DNA of 64,000 nt from Rhodococcus sp. 14-1411-2a (GTDB lineage Bacteria; Actinomycetota; Actinomycetes; Mycobacteriales; Mycobacteriaceae). Shown piece after piece: positions 50,837-59,679 of this stretch. Positions within the stretch are counted from its first letter, which is position 1. Each line of letters opens with the position of its first letter. Under the pieces are notes generated by a model, which saw nothing but the letters and a program-made list of their open reading frames with translations, had not been told where the DNA came from and searched no databases. The position numbers were made by a program, and so were the translations under genes. The stretch lies in assembly GCF_002259485.1 (NCBI RefSeq), contig NZ_NPGA01000022.1, forward strand, positions 1-64,000. The letters are read 5' to 3'.

Positions 50837-52489
50837 TCAGGCGTCGTCGTCGACGGCGGCGTAGGCGGTGTCGACGGTGATGTTGCCGATCGCGGCCTGT
50901 TCCACCGGGGTCAGGGTGTGCCCGCTGTCGGCGAGGAAGGTCAGGTAACTGTCGATGCCGACCATGCCTCGGTAGTGCTTGGAGGAGAAGCGCCAGTAGT
51001 CCTTGGCGTCCTGGGGGCCGGTGAGTCGGGCCTCGAACGCGGTGAGCACGCGAGCAAGGAGCAGCACCTCGGCGCGGGCGGCGGTGGCACCGTCGACCTT
51101 TCGGGTGACCTCACGTAGGGAGGAGCCCATGATCTCGGCGTACCGCTCCGAGCACTTTGATTCGGTGAACACATCACCATGGGTGGACAGGGTGGTCACC
51201 ATCCACTTGGTGGCGTTCTTCGGGACGTCCTTGCGTGAGAGCAGGCCGGTGAGGAACGTACGCCGTGCCTCGGTCGCGGTCGCTCCGGCGCGATTGAGTG
51301 CCTTGACCTTTCGGCGTTCGGCCCGCTCTTTCTCGATGCGTTCGGCTTCGGCACGGGCCGCTTTCCGCTGCGCCGGGGTCAACCCGTCCTCAGCGTCTCC
51401 ACCACCCTCTGTGTCGGCGGCGGCGATCTTCTCGGGGGAGAGTTCGAGGCCGGCCGCAGTCCGTCTGTCGTGATGGAGGAAGAACTCGTGGCCCCAGGCG
51501 GTCACCTTCTCGACCGTGTTTGCGTGCCGCAGCTCCTCGTACGCCTCGGCCTCGGCCTCGTCATCGCCCTCGGTGTCGAAGTCGATGTCGTCCTCGTCGA
51601 CTTCCTCGCGGGTGGTCTTGTCGACCCAGATGATGCCGGTCTCGTGGACGTGGACGTGCCACAGGTGCGGTGCTTGCTCCGGGGCGTCGGCCGGGACTGC
51701 CGCGCCGTCGGCGGTGCGCAGGTCTACGAGGGTGTACCACTCCCCCTCGCTGGTGGACGGTTCGTCGTGGAGCAGGGTGAAGCCGCGCGCGATGTAGTCG
51801 GCTGCGGCGGCAGTGGTCTCGGCGCGTTCGTCGATGCGGCGCTGGAGGGTGGCCAGGCGGTACTCGAAGCCGAATCTGTTGTCGAAGATCTGCTCGATTG
51901 CCTCGGTGATCCACGGCTCCGTCTGCGCGGCGTCTTCGAGATCGGCCAGAATCGCGGCCCCTTCGAGGGTGAGCTGACGGTCGTCGAGCTGGCGGCGAGC
52001 GCGCTCGGATCTCCCCGCGCGACCGGCCTTTTCGACGTAGGCCTTGGGGACGTGCAGTGCTGTCGCGACCTTCTGCACGTTCAGACCCAGGTCGAGCAGG
52101 CCGGTGACGGCGGCGGCGCGTTGCCCGGTGGTGAGGTCTTCGCGCTGATCGTTGGATACGACCTGCTCGGTGATGCGTTCGATGCCTGCGGCCTTCTCGT
52201 CGTCGGACTGCTCCCGGACCATCACCGGTATCGAGGTGAGACCGGCTTCGCGGGCCCCGAGAGTTCTGCGCTGTCCGTCGTGGACGACCAGGGTTCCGTC
52301 GGTGCGGCGGACCGCCGAGACGGCCTGGAGGACACCGTGGGCGGCGATGGAGGCGACGAACTCGGGGTCGGCGGTGATGTCGACGCCGTCGCGGACGTTG
52401 GCGGTGATGTCGAGGTCGTGCGGGTCGGCGTGGACGAGGGTGTAGCCGGTCGAGGTCGGTGCCGATTGTGCAGCCGTGGCGATGGTCAT
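50837..52489 (-). CDS. ParB-like protein
   Basis: A 550-residue protein starting at ATG 52489 with AGGGAG upstream. Residues about 15-95 form a ParB/Srx N-terminal domain (LDITANVRDGVDIT, EFVASIAAHGVLQAVSAV, VHDGQRRTLGAREAGL), the part that binds CTP in ParB proteins, followed by a HTH linker (LTTGQRAAAVTGLLDLGLNV, VPKAYVEKA) to about 180. The rest is acidic and helical (EEVDEDDIDFDTEGDDEAEA) with a C-terminal domain of unknown type. At 550 residues it is longer than a typical ParB. No ParA gene is seen. Candidate binding sites are the CGTCAA-N6-TTGACG palindromes flanking it (50760, 53405-53450). Confidence 0.88.
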   Translation of the reverse strand: MTIATAAQSAPTSTGYTLVHADPHDLDITANVRDGVDITADPEFVASIAAHGVLQAVSAVRRTDGTLVVHDGQRRTLGAREAGLTSIPVMVREQSDDEKAAGIERITEQVVSNDQREDLTTGQRAAAVTGLLDLGLNVQKVATALHVPKAYVEKAGRAGRSERARRQLDDRQLTLEGAAILADLEDAAQTEPWITEAIEQIFDNRFGFEYRLATLQRRIDERAETTAAAADYIARGFTLLHDEPSTSEGEWYTLVDLRTADGAAVPADAPEQAPHLWHVHVHETGIIWVDKTTREEVDEDDIDFDTEGDDEAEAEAYEELRHANTVEKVTAWGHEFFLHHDRRTAAGLELSPEKIAAADTEGGGDAEDGLTPAQRKAARAEAERIEKERAERRKVKALNRAGATATEARRTFLTGLLSRKDVPKNATKWMVTTLSTHGDVFTESKCSERYAEIMGSSLREVTRKVDGATAARAEVLLLARVLTAFEARLTGPQDAKDYWRFSSKHYRGMVGIDSYLTFLADSGHTLTPVEQAAIGNITVDTAYAAVDDDA

Positions 52490-52579
52490 GATGGCGGTCT
52501 CCCTGGTTAGTGTGTGCAGGTGAGGCACCGGGCAGATATCAGCTGCCCGGTGCCTCGCAGGTGGAGGGTCGAGCGAGGG

Positions 52580-52864
52580 TCAGCGGTCGGCGGTCTTCGC
52601 GACAGGTAGTTCCCAGATCGGATCTTCTGCACAGGGGGCGCTGATGTCGACCCAGCGCCCGGTGACCGCGTATCCGCGGCGGTCGAGCAGCACCTGCGCC
52701 ATGTCCGGGGTCCAGTCCATCGGTGCGTGCTCCTCGATGCCGGTCGCGTCGATGTACTCGACCTCGATGCCGCCCCGTCGGATGGACACTCCCAGGCCGC
52801 GTTCGGGGCGTTCGTCGCCGTATTCGGAGGTGACTGCTGTGAGGTCGCGCTGCGTTTCTCCCAT
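52580..52864 (-). CDS. Hypothetical protein under the CCTTACAG operator
   Basis: A 94-residue protein starting at ATG 52864. Segments LGVSIRRGGIEVEYIDATGI and MDWTPDMAQVLLDRRGYAVT suggest a small alpha/beta fold. No family recognised. It is upstream of the ParB-like gene on the same strand with 90 bp between, and probably co-transcribed. Its start context (CATGCCCC before an operator) is the same as at the 50405 gene, implying one regulator controls both. Confidence 0.68.
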   Translation of the reverse strand: MGETQRDLTAVTSEYGDERPERGLGVSIRRGGIEVEYIDATGIEEHAPMDWTPDMAQVLLDRRGYAVTGRWVDISAPCAEDPIWELPVAKTADR

Positions 52865-52872
52865 GCCCCTAA

Positions 52873-52895
52873 CCTTACAGTCTCAGACTGTATAG
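52873..52895. promoter_or_regulatory. CCTTACAG operator, copy 3
   Basis: CCTTACAGTCT and AGACTGTA form a palindrome with two mismatches at the outer right arm. It starts 8 bp upstream of ATG 52864, exactly the spacing of copy 1 at the 50405 gene. Confidence 0.8.
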
Positions 52896-53014
52896 TCAAG
52901 TGCTGCAACGTATTTCGATGCCAACGCGCAGGGGAGCTGATTCGTTGCGGGTTTCGAGAGGTGGCATCGCGCACACTCGGATCGCTTACAGCGCAGGATG
53001 ATCGAGCCTGCGAC

Positions 53015-53413
53015 TCACGCCGGGTCGGTGCGGCGGGTGGGGTTCTCGATGCGAGGGCGCAGATTGTAGGTGTCGTACCACTGCTGTGCGGCTTGCTTGC
53101 TCATGCCGAGGATCTCGCCGATCTTCGACCACGGCACGGGTCGCTCCTGGCTGCGGAGGCGTCCGATGATGGCGTAGCGGTCGGCGATCATCGTCGAGGC
53201 GAGGAAGGCGTTGATCTCGAGTGCGTCGACATCGGAGACCGCGTCGTCCATGCGTCGTTGGGCGTTCGCGGTCCACGTCCCGGCGTCCTTGCGCCCCTGC
53301 TCGCGCACCATATCGGCCAGGTCGACGTCGACGAGAGCGTCCTTGTACTGGACGTAGAGCTCCGTCAGCTCGGTTGCGGTGAGGGCCTTCTCCGATTCCA
53401 TAATCGTCAACAT
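53015..53413 (-). CDS. HTH regulator, candidate binder of CGTCAA-N6-TTGACG sites
   Basis: A 132-residue protein. ATG 53413 has GGAG 13 bases upstream; ATG 53401 is an alternative without one. Residues about 95-120 form a HTH (PWSKIGEILGMSKQAAQQWY) of the type seen in sigma-like and phage regulators. The helical N-terminal part (TATELTELYVQYKDALVDVD, LEINAFLASTMIADRYAIIG) probably dimerises. Two palindromes overlap its start and ribosome binding site, consistent with autorepression. It precedes the 52864 and ParB-like genes. Confidence 0.75.
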   Translation of the reverse strand: MLTIMESEKALTATELTELYVQYKDALVDVDLADMVREQGRKDAGTWTANAQRRMDDAVSDVDALEINAFLASTMIADRYAIIGRLRSQERPVPWSKIGEILGMSKQAAQQWYDTYNLRPRIENPTRRTDPA

Positions 53414-53450
53414 ATCTTGACGCTCTCCATATCGTCAAGATATGTTGACG
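53405..53450. promoter_or_regulatory. Paired CGTCAA-N6-TTGACG operators
   Basis: CGTCAACATATCTTGACG (53405-53422) and CGTCAAGATATGTTGACG (53433-53450) are each palindromic in their arms, and one is the exact reverse complement of the other, with centres 28 bp apart. The first covers the start codon region of the 53413 gene, the second its upstream promoter. Confidence 0.85.
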
Positions 53451-53462
53451 ATTGGTCGAGTG

Positions 53463-53624
53463 TCAGTCGACGGGAGTCGCTGCCTCGGCAGGGCACCACT
53501 GGCCTTCGAGACGAAGAAAGCCTTTACCGTTACCAATGGGGATGTCGAAGCTCAAACAGCAAAGCCACTGTCCCCGTGATGTTTTCACCCACGCCGAGAG
53601 CAGACCGGGGACCTTGACGTCCAT
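53463..53624 (-). CDS. Small protein, probably 5'-truncated by the recombinase unit
   Basis: From ATG 53624 the frame gives 53 residues (MDVKVPGLLSAWVKTSRGQW, then LCCLSFDIPIGNGKGFLRLE, to a TGA at 53463). In the same frame natural-looking residues continue upstream through about 53750 (GHLSIRAQNIALTVAGSSGG) but no start codon of usual type is found before the recombinase gene. I suspect the C-terminal end of a longer gene cut by insertion of the recombinase unit. No family recognised. Confidence 0.5.
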   Translation of the reverse strand: MDVKVPGLLSAWVKTSRGQWLCCLSFDIPIGNGKGFLRLEGQWCPAEAATPVD

Positions 53625-53752
53625 TGCCAAACCTTCGGAACGGATTTTGAGAGGTGTCCCGTCACGGAAAGAGCCGCCTCCGGACGAACCTGCAACGGTG
53701 AGCGCTATGTTTTGTGCACGGATGGACAGATGTCCACGTACTGTTGCCCACC

Positions 53753-55237
53753 ATGCCGAAACCTGGTTGGCGTGTTTGTATCACTCCACACGAGTTGGTG
53801 CCGCGGCCAGCGGTTCCGGACACAAATTTGGAGTGGCCTGGGTTCGCGCGGCCAGAGTTGGTGGCCGGCACGCCGTTCCTCATCGACCCGGTATTCGAGT
53901 ACGACGTCGAACTAAATGCCTTCTTCAGATCAGTCGATATGCAGACGAAGGCGCGCAACACCCAGGTGGGCTACGCCCGCGATCTAGCCGCGTTTTTGAA
54001 CTTCGTTGCTGTCTCACGAGACAGAACTCGTTGGCGCGACGTCAACGAGGCTGACCATCTGGCGTACTGGCGCTGGCGCAGGATCGACCCCCAAGGGCCG
54101 CACATACAAGGTGCGACATGGGACCGAGAGGTTGCCGCAGTCGACAAGTTCTACCAATGGCAGGTCCGCGCGGGCCACATATTGACAAACCCTGTGCCGC
54201 ACAGAGTTCGACAGCCAACACCGTTCGGCGCGGGCTTCGTCCGTCATGACTCTTCGACCACAACACCGGCAACCTACTCGCACGATGCCGCGACGGATCG
54301 TATCGAGTGGCTCCCACCCCAGTCCTACCGTTTGTGGCGCGATGTCGGGATTCGCGGATATCGCGCCGACGGTGTCCACGACACCGGGTTTCGCGGTCGC
54401 TGGGCGGCGCGCAACGCGTCATTCTGCGACTTGATGGTGCGCACCGGGATGCGGTTGTCCGAGCAAGCGGCGCTGACGGTATTCGATGTGCCCGCAGCTC
54501 GCAGTCTGGGGGGCTATCAACGTTTTTGGTTGCCGACGGCCATCTCCAAAGGTCGTTCGGCCCGCCGGGTCTACGTTCCTGAATCCGTGATCGCCGACCT
54601 GATCGGGTACGTGACACTCGATCGCGCGGAGGTCGTCGACCGCGCACGCGCCTGCGGACGGTACGAACAGGTTCGCCGCCCGCTCGTGATCCCTGATCCG
54701 CATTCGCCGGTCGTCGTGCAGACTCGGTCCGGTCTGAGATCGACCGTGAAAGTTTCCAACCTCGATGCCGACGAGCGCCGCCGTTTGCTCATCGACGGGC
54801 CCGATGGTTTGACGCCGGCCGCGTTCTGGCTGTCGGAGTTCGGCACCCCCATGGCGGTCTCGACCTGGAAAGACATGTTCGCAGTCGCCAACACACGGTG
54901 TCGTCGAGCAGGAGTTCCTCTGTCTGCACATGCTCACCTCCTGCGGCACACGTTCGCGGTGGTGACTCTGGAACAGCTTCAGCGCGGACATATCAGCGCG
55001 ATGACTGAGATGACTGCCGAACAGCGAGGGCAATGGACACAGATCTTCGGTGACCCTCTGGACTGGGTGCGACGTCGGCTCGGGCACCGCTCCGTGGTGA
55101 CAACACAGATCTACTTACACGCGCTGTCGGAATTGGAAATGGAAACGCGAATGATGTTGGTGCCCAACACATGGGAAGATCCCCGCGACACTCCACTCGA
55201 TGTCTTCGACGTCGCCACTGAGAACAAAACGCAGTGA
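53753..55237 (+). CDS. Tyrosine recombinase A of the trio
   Basis: A 494-residue recombinase starting at ATG 53753 (MPKPGWRVCITPHELV); a GTG at 53714 would add 13 residues. An N-terminal SAM-like core-binding domain (about 60-150; TKARNTQVGYARDLAAFLNF) is followed by the catalytic domain with the full set of residues: Arg234 in RTGMRLSE, His395 and Arg398 in HLLRHTF, His445 in LGHRS and nucleophile Tyr454 in TTQIYLH. All look intact, so it should be an active strand exchanger. Overlaps gene B by GTGA. Confidence 0.93.
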   Translation: MPKPGWRVCITPHELVPRPAVPDTNLEWPGFARPELVAGTPFLIDPVFEYDVELNAFFRSVDMQTKARNTQVGYARDLAAFLNFVAVSRDRTRWRDVNEADHLAYWRWRRIDPQGPHIQGATWDREVAAVDKFYQWQVRAGHILTNPVPHRVRQPTPFGAGFVRHDSSTTTPATYSHDAATDRIEWLPPQSYRLWRDVGIRGYRADGVHDTGFRGRWAARNASFCDLMVRTGMRLSEQAALTVFDVPAARSLGGYQRFWLPTAISKGRSARRVYVPESVIADLIGYVTLDRAEVVDRARACGRYEQVRRPLVIPDPHSPVVVQTRSGLRSTVKVSNLDADERRRLLIDGPDGLTPAAFWLSEFGTPMAVSTWKDMFAVANTRCRRAGVPLSAHAHLLRHTFAVVTLEQLQRGHISAMTEMTAEQRGQWTQIFGDPLDWVRRRLGHRSVVTTQIYLHALSELEMETRMMLVPNTWEDPRDTPLDVFDVATENKTQ

Positions 55238-57054
55238 GCGGTCGCGGCAGTACCGGGACCGGGCGCCGCGCGATGCTCCCATCTGGCCCGTACACACCGA
55301 CCGAAGGCGAACACGCCATCGCCTCCGGCCTCACGGTCCGATTCGATGGTGAAGACGGCCGGACTCTGCTGGTGGACGTCGCGAAGATGGCGCTGCCCGG
55401 TTGGCACACGGCAGTTGCAGAGGCTCTGGCCCTTGCCCTCGGGGCGACGGGACGCAGCAGGACGCTCAGCTCAGCGAAGGGACTGGTTACGAGGGTGCGA
55501 TCCATGCTGCGATCCCTCTCGGAACTGCGGGATCCGCCGACCGGACCACCGTTGCTGGAGACCGCCCACCTCCAATCTGTCTACAACCAGCGCAGAGTAA
55601 CGCAGAAGGACGTCTACGCCTGGCGAGGCATCGCACTTTTCGGACAGTTCCTGACGTTGCCACCGCTGGTCGATACGGTGAATTCATCAGTGATCGACTA
55701 CACCTGCCGCCAGATCGGGCAGACCCGGATTGGCCAACCTGGCTACTCGGACGGAGAGTTCGATCGTATTCTCTCAGCCGCTCGGTCTGACATCACCGCA
55801 TTGCGCGATCGGATTCGACTCTCGGAAGCTGCAATAGGACAAACGGGTGAACGGGAAGGCTTGGAGGGCGACAAAGAGCTCGTCGCGATTGCGGAATCAG
55901 GAGTCGTACCCCCGAGCCGGAGCTTCAGCGCGCACGTTGTCAGACTGGAGCTTGCGAGCCGGCTCTATATGACGATCCGGGACCTCGCGCCGATGCTCGT
56001 GTTGATGGTGGCGCTGACCGGCCGCAATATCGAAACCATCAAAGAGCTCCCCTGGGAACACCGAATCCTGGAGACACGCGCCGTCGAAGTTCGTGTCATC
56101 AAACGCCGCCGCGGCAATCACCGATGGTTCGAGACCGCGACGTGGGAGATCGGGCCACCGGGTCGCGAACTGCACTATCCCGGCGGTCTTTACCTACTGC
56201 TACACGAACTGACCACTCGCAGCAGGAACACTTCTGGCAGCGCATCCGTTTGGTCGATCTGGCGTAGCGGCCACAACACCGGCCTTCGCGGTATCGAAGA
56301 ACATTTCGACCCATTCGCTCGCGAACTGACCGCGACAGCAATCAACCTTGCCGGATGGCGCACCCGGCATTGCCTCCACGCTGACGTCGTCGACGGAACG
56401 CCCCCGGCTCCGCTTGCGGTCACCGGCAACCGGATCAAGACCACGGCAGACGTGCGCCGTACCAAACAGATCGGCGGTCACCTCCCGTCCGCTGCCCGGA
56501 GCAACACCATCCCGGTTCTGTTCCGGAACTATCTACGCGGAGACCCGACAACACAGGAATGGGCACACACCGTTGTTGCGGCTGCCGTCAGCGACGCCGA
56601 ATCGAGCGCTCTGGCAGCACACAGACGGGCGCTGCACGTTGCAGGAGGCACACTGAACGTGCAGCCGGAACGCTCCGCCACCGATCCCGATGGTGAAACC
56701 CCGTCGACGCATGCAGACGCAGCCGATACCGCCTGGTCAGCGTGCCGGGATCACGACCACCATCCCGCCACCGGGAGAAGCTGTCGCGCATCGTTTCTCG
56801 ACTGCTTTCACTGCGGAAACTGCGTGGTCACACCGGATCACCTTCCTGGACTGCTCGGATTGCTCGATGCGCTGGCGGCCCGCCGCGATCAGCTGTCGGA
56901 GGCCGATTGGTGGGTCCGATACGGACCGACGTGGGCGGCCATCCGCCATGACGTTCTCTCGAAGTTCAATCGGTCCGAGATCCTGGCGGCAACGGAGATC
57001 AAACCCACCGATGCACTTCTCGATCTCGTCGAATCACCATGGGAGCAAACATGA
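55234..57054 (+). CDS. Tyrosine recombinase-like B of the trio
   Basis: A 606-residue protein starting at GTG 55234. The catalytic-domain start is recognisable (MLVLMVALTGRNIETIKELP, in which the Arg may be the first catalytic one). The later part has KTTADVRRTKQIGGHLPSAA in place of the normal H-x2-R box, as in Tn554 TnpB-like proteins. The C-terminus has a Cys/His cluster (ACRDHDHHPATGRSC, FLDCFHCGNC) that probably binds zinc. It may be catalytically divergent or serve as structural partner. No clear nucleophile Tyr is identified by eye. Confidence 0.85.
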   Translation: MSGRGSTGTGRRAMLPSGPYTPTEGEHAIASGLTVRFDGEDGRTLLVDVAKMALPGWHTAVAEALALALGATGRSRTLSSAKGLVTRVRSMLRSLSELRDPPTGPPLLETAHLQSVYNQRRVTQKDVYAWRGIALFGQFLTLPPLVDTVNSSVIDYTCRQIGQTRIGQPGYSDGEFDRILSAARSDITALRDRIRLSEAAIGQTGEREGLEGDKELVAIAESGVVPPSRSFSAHVVRLELASRLYMTIRDLAPMLVLMVALTGRNIETIKELPWEHRILETRAVEVRVIKRRRGNHRWFETATWEIGPPGRELHYPGGLYLLLHELTTRSRNTSGSASVWSIWRSGHNTGLRGIEEHFDPFARELTATAINLAGWRTRHCLHADVVDGTPPAPLAVTGNRIKTTADVRRTKQIGGHLPSAARSNTIPVLFRNYLRGDPTTQEWAHTVVAAAVSDAESSALAAHRRALHVAGGTLNVQPERSATDPDGETPSTHADAADTAWSACRDHDHHPATGRSCRASFLDCFHCGNCVVTPDHLPGLLGLLDALAARRDQLSEADWWVRYGPTWAAIRHDVLSKFNRSEILAATEIKPTDALLDLVESPWEQT

Positions 57055-59144
57055 CCAACGCCCACCCTCAACCGTCGACGTCGCATCCGTTCGACGAACG
57101 ATGCGTATTGAACGGGCGGCCGGTGCGCCCGGAGACAGAACTCAGCCGAGCTTCCCGATTCGTAGACGACGTCTGGGATCTCAGTCCAGCTTTCTTTCAG
57201 CAACATCATGTTGCTCTGATCCTCGACTTCACATCCGTGCCATCTGTCTATCGCACCGTGGCCAAAGAACTTTTCATCGGGCTACTGGGCGGGCCTGCAC
57301 CCGCCAGAGGACGCGGCTTACCGAAGGTAGCAACGATTGCCTCGATGTTGCCCACGCTACGCCACTTCTTCTCCTGGCTCGCCTCGCGACCCAACCTGCG
57401 CCAGCCGCTGCTATCGGAGTTGCAACCTTCCGATTTGATTGCGTACCAAATGCATTTGCTCGCGACGCAACCCACTCTCACGGTTCGTGATCGCTATCGC
57501 AGTTCGGTTCGGTCGCTCTATCGCTACCGCGGACTCATGGTTACCGATCAGCTGACTTTCGACCCGTACCACATCGATGGTTGGAGCGAGTCCGGCGACA
57601 GGAGCGGACCAGACAACGCGACCGCCAGAATTCCGGAGGCGGTGCTCGGACCCCTACTCACATGGAGTCTGCGATTCGTCGATGAGTTTGCATCGGACAT
57701 TCTCGCGGCAGACCGCGAGTGGCGACGAGTTCGATTGGGACAAGGGTCAATTCCGCCCAAGACGAGACGATGGGTCAAGGAGGAGCTGGACCAACTCATA
57801 GCTGAATACCGTGCCGCGGACCGCCCACTACCGGGGCATAACGGACAACCGAGCATTCGCCACCTGTCCCGCATGCTTGGATGCGATCGCACGACCTTGC
57901 GGACCTACCGCCACCTCATCGAAGACACAGCTCGACTGGTCGGGGTCGACAACGACGTCTCGTGTGACGTGGTGATCAACGGACGGATCAACGGGTCCCC
58001 CTGGATCGACCGCATCCTGTTCAATCGACGTGATCGTCAAGCCGGGATCTTGCACCTGCTGTCGGCGCTGAGCGCAGCCTGCTACGTCATTATTGCGTTC
58101 CTGTCCGGCATGCGTGACAGCGAGATCAAGCATCTGCAGCGGGGCTGCATCAGCGTCAAACGTGACCCTCACGGCAGGCCCTACCGGTGGATGATGACCA
58201 GCCTCGCGTTCAAAGGTGAACGCGACCCCACCGGAGTGCAAGTGACCTGGGTTGTCGGCGCTCCGGCCGCCCGCGCCGTGGCGGTCCTCGAACTCCTCCA
58301 ACCCGGTAACGAAACCCGGCTGTTCGCACCCTCAACTCATGGCACCGCAGTGCGGATCGGCAAAACCGCCGCCCACGTCAATTTGACCAAGACCACGAAC
58401 GACCACATCAACAATCTGGTGTCCTGGATCGACGGCTATTGTCGCGCACATGGTCTCGCAGAGAACATACCGGCTGTGAATGCCCAAACCTGGCGGCTGA
58501 CAACCCGCCAGTTCAGACGAACGCTCGCCTGGTTCATCGCACGCCAACCCGGCGGATCCATTGCCGGAGCAATTCAATATCGCCACCAAGCTGTCCAGAT
58601 GTTCGAGGGCTACGCCGGCACATCGGATAGCGGTTTCCGCGCCGAAGTCGAGTCAGAGGTGGCCCTTGCCCGAGGGGAGGGTCTGATGGCAATGATCGAT
58701 ACCCATGAACACACCGATCTCGTTGGACCCGCCGCCGACGAAGCCCGCCGACGTCTGAGCGAGCTCGAGTCGAATATCCGATACCAAGGACAGGTCGTCA
58801 CCGACCGGCGTCGGCACGACCGCTTGATACGCCGATTCGACCCAGCAATCTATCCAGGCCGATACGCCACCTGCGTCTACGATCCGGACAAGGCACTGTG
58901 CACACGCGCACAGAACCTTTCGGGCCAGAACGCGCCGACGCTCGGTGATTGTCGACCGCTCGAATGCCGCAACGTCGCGCTCACCTCAGGCAACCTCGAC
59001 GAGTTGCGTTCGGAGAGCTCCGATATCGAGCGCGAGCTCGAACGAACACCGTCGCTGCCTCCGTTGCTGCAGCATCGACTACGGCAACGGAGTGAGCAGA
59101 TAAATCAGTTCGTCGACCGACACGATCCGAACTCAATCCGATGA
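57051..59144 (+). CDS. Tyrosine recombinase C of the trio
   Basis: A 697-residue protein starting at ATG 57051, which overlaps the previous stop as ATGA. N-terminal core-binding region (ATIASMLPTLRHFFSWLA), an internal basic segment (WVKEELDQLIAEYRAA), then the catalytic domain with Arg in FLSGMRDSEIKHLQ, an R-x2-R box in TTRQFRRTLAW (the usual His is Arg/Gln here), His in YRHQAVQMFEGY and a Tyr nearby. A C-terminal cysteine set (CVYDPDKALC, GDCRPLECRN) may bind zinc. The extra central insert makes it unusually long. Overlaps the helper gene by ATGA. Confidence 0.87.
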   Translation: MTNAHPQPSTSHPFDERCVLNGRPVRPETELSRASRFVDDVWDLSPAFFQQHHVALILDFTSVPSVYRTVAKELFIGLLGGPAPARGRGLPKVATIASMLPTLRHFFSWLASRPNLRQPLLSELQPSDLIAYQMHLLATQPTLTVRDRYRSSVRSLYRYRGLMVTDQLTFDPYHIDGWSESGDRSGPDNATARIPEAVLGPLLTWSLRFVDEFASDILAADREWRRVRLGQGSIPPKTRRWVKEELDQLIAEYRAADRPLPGHNGQPSIRHLSRMLGCDRTTLRTYRHLIEDTARLVGVDNDVSCDVVINGRINGSPWIDRILFNRRDRQAGILHLLSALSAACYVIIAFLSGMRDSEIKHLQRGCISVKRDPHGRPYRWMMTSLAFKGERDPTGVQVTWVVGAPAARAVAVLELLQPGNETRLFAPSTHGTAVRIGKTAAHVNLTKTTNDHINNLVSWIDGYCRAHGLAENIPAVNAQTWRLTTRQFRRTLAWFIARQPGGSIAGAIQYRHQAVQMFEGYAGTSDSGFRAEVESEVALARGEGLMAMIDTHEHTDLVGPAADEARRRLSELESNIRYQGQVVTDRRRHDRLIRRFDPAIYPGRYATCVYDPDKALCTRAQNLSGQNAPTLGDCRPLECRNVALTSGNLDELRSESSDIERELERTPSLPPLLQHRLRQRSEQINQFVDRHDPNSIR

Positions 59145-59575
59145 GTAAACGCATCGACCTCCCGAGCGAGCAGGACGTCCGTCGAGTGATGACAGAGCAC
59201 CTCGAAGACGCAGCATCGGCCGGCGGCCGCGCCACTGTCATCGGCCTTGCCCGTCGACTGGGTCTGTCCAACGCAACCTTCTGGCGGCACTACCCCGCTA
59301 TCGCTGCCGAACTCAGAGCCGCTTCCGTCGCAGCTCCCGTCGCCACACGGCATGACGACCGGACCGAACTCCTTGCCTCCAACAAGCGCGTGCAACGAGA
59401 CAACGCGGCGCTGACTCAAGACCTCACCCTCGCACTGGCCGTCATCCAGCGGCTAACACTCGACAACCACGCCCTACGGAAAGAACTGGAAACAACGTCA
59501 GGGGTGATCTCCCTGCAGTCACGCTCGAACTCCGCGGACGCTGTCGTGGGCGCGTGTGGCCGGCAGGACCGCTAA
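59141..59575 (+). CDS. Small HTH/coiled-coil helper (DUF6262-like, TnpC position)
   Basis: A 144-residue protein starting at ATG 59141. Residues about 25-55 form a TetR-like HTH (RATVIGLARRLGLSNATFWR, HYPAIAAELR). Residues about 75-125 form a coiled coil (LLASNKRVQRDNAALTQDLT, LDNHALRKELE). This resembles the DUF6262 family found with integrase sets, and the position corresponds to TnpC of Tn554, which sets orientation and efficiency of transposition. DNA binding at the element ends is inferred. Confidence 0.78.
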   Translation: MSKRIDLPSEQDVRRVMTEHLEDAASAGGRATVIGLARRLGLSNATFWRHYPAIAAELRAASVAAPVATRHDDRTELLASNKRVQRDNAALTQDLTLALAVIQRLTLDNHALRKELETTSGVISLQSRSNSADAVVGACGRQDR

Positions 59576-59679
59576 GCCTCGATAAAGCTGCAAGATACTG
59601 GCGTCGGGGAGGAAGTATCCTCTGACCAGAATTGATTCGAGTTCTCACACAGCGAATCAGACCAGACCACCGAGTATGT

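Larger units (their letters stand above)
53753..59575 (+). mobile_element. Triple tyrosine-recombinase unit (Tn554/recombinase-trio type)
   Basis: Three tyrosine recombinase-family genes and one small helper gene are joined by overlaps (GTGA or ATGA at 55234, 57051 and 59141), so they form one transcript. Elements such as Tn554 (tnpA, tnpB, tnpC) and RIT elements move with sets of cooperating tyrosine recombinases. Gene sizes here (494, 606, 697 and 144 codons) differ from both. No terminal inverted repeats are obvious, as in Tn554. The element edges are not defined; coordinates give the gene span only. Confidence 0.75.

Noticed and set aside
50837-53413. Complete ParAB partition operon
   Set aside because: Only a ParB-like gene is present; no Walker-type ParA ATPase was found next to it.
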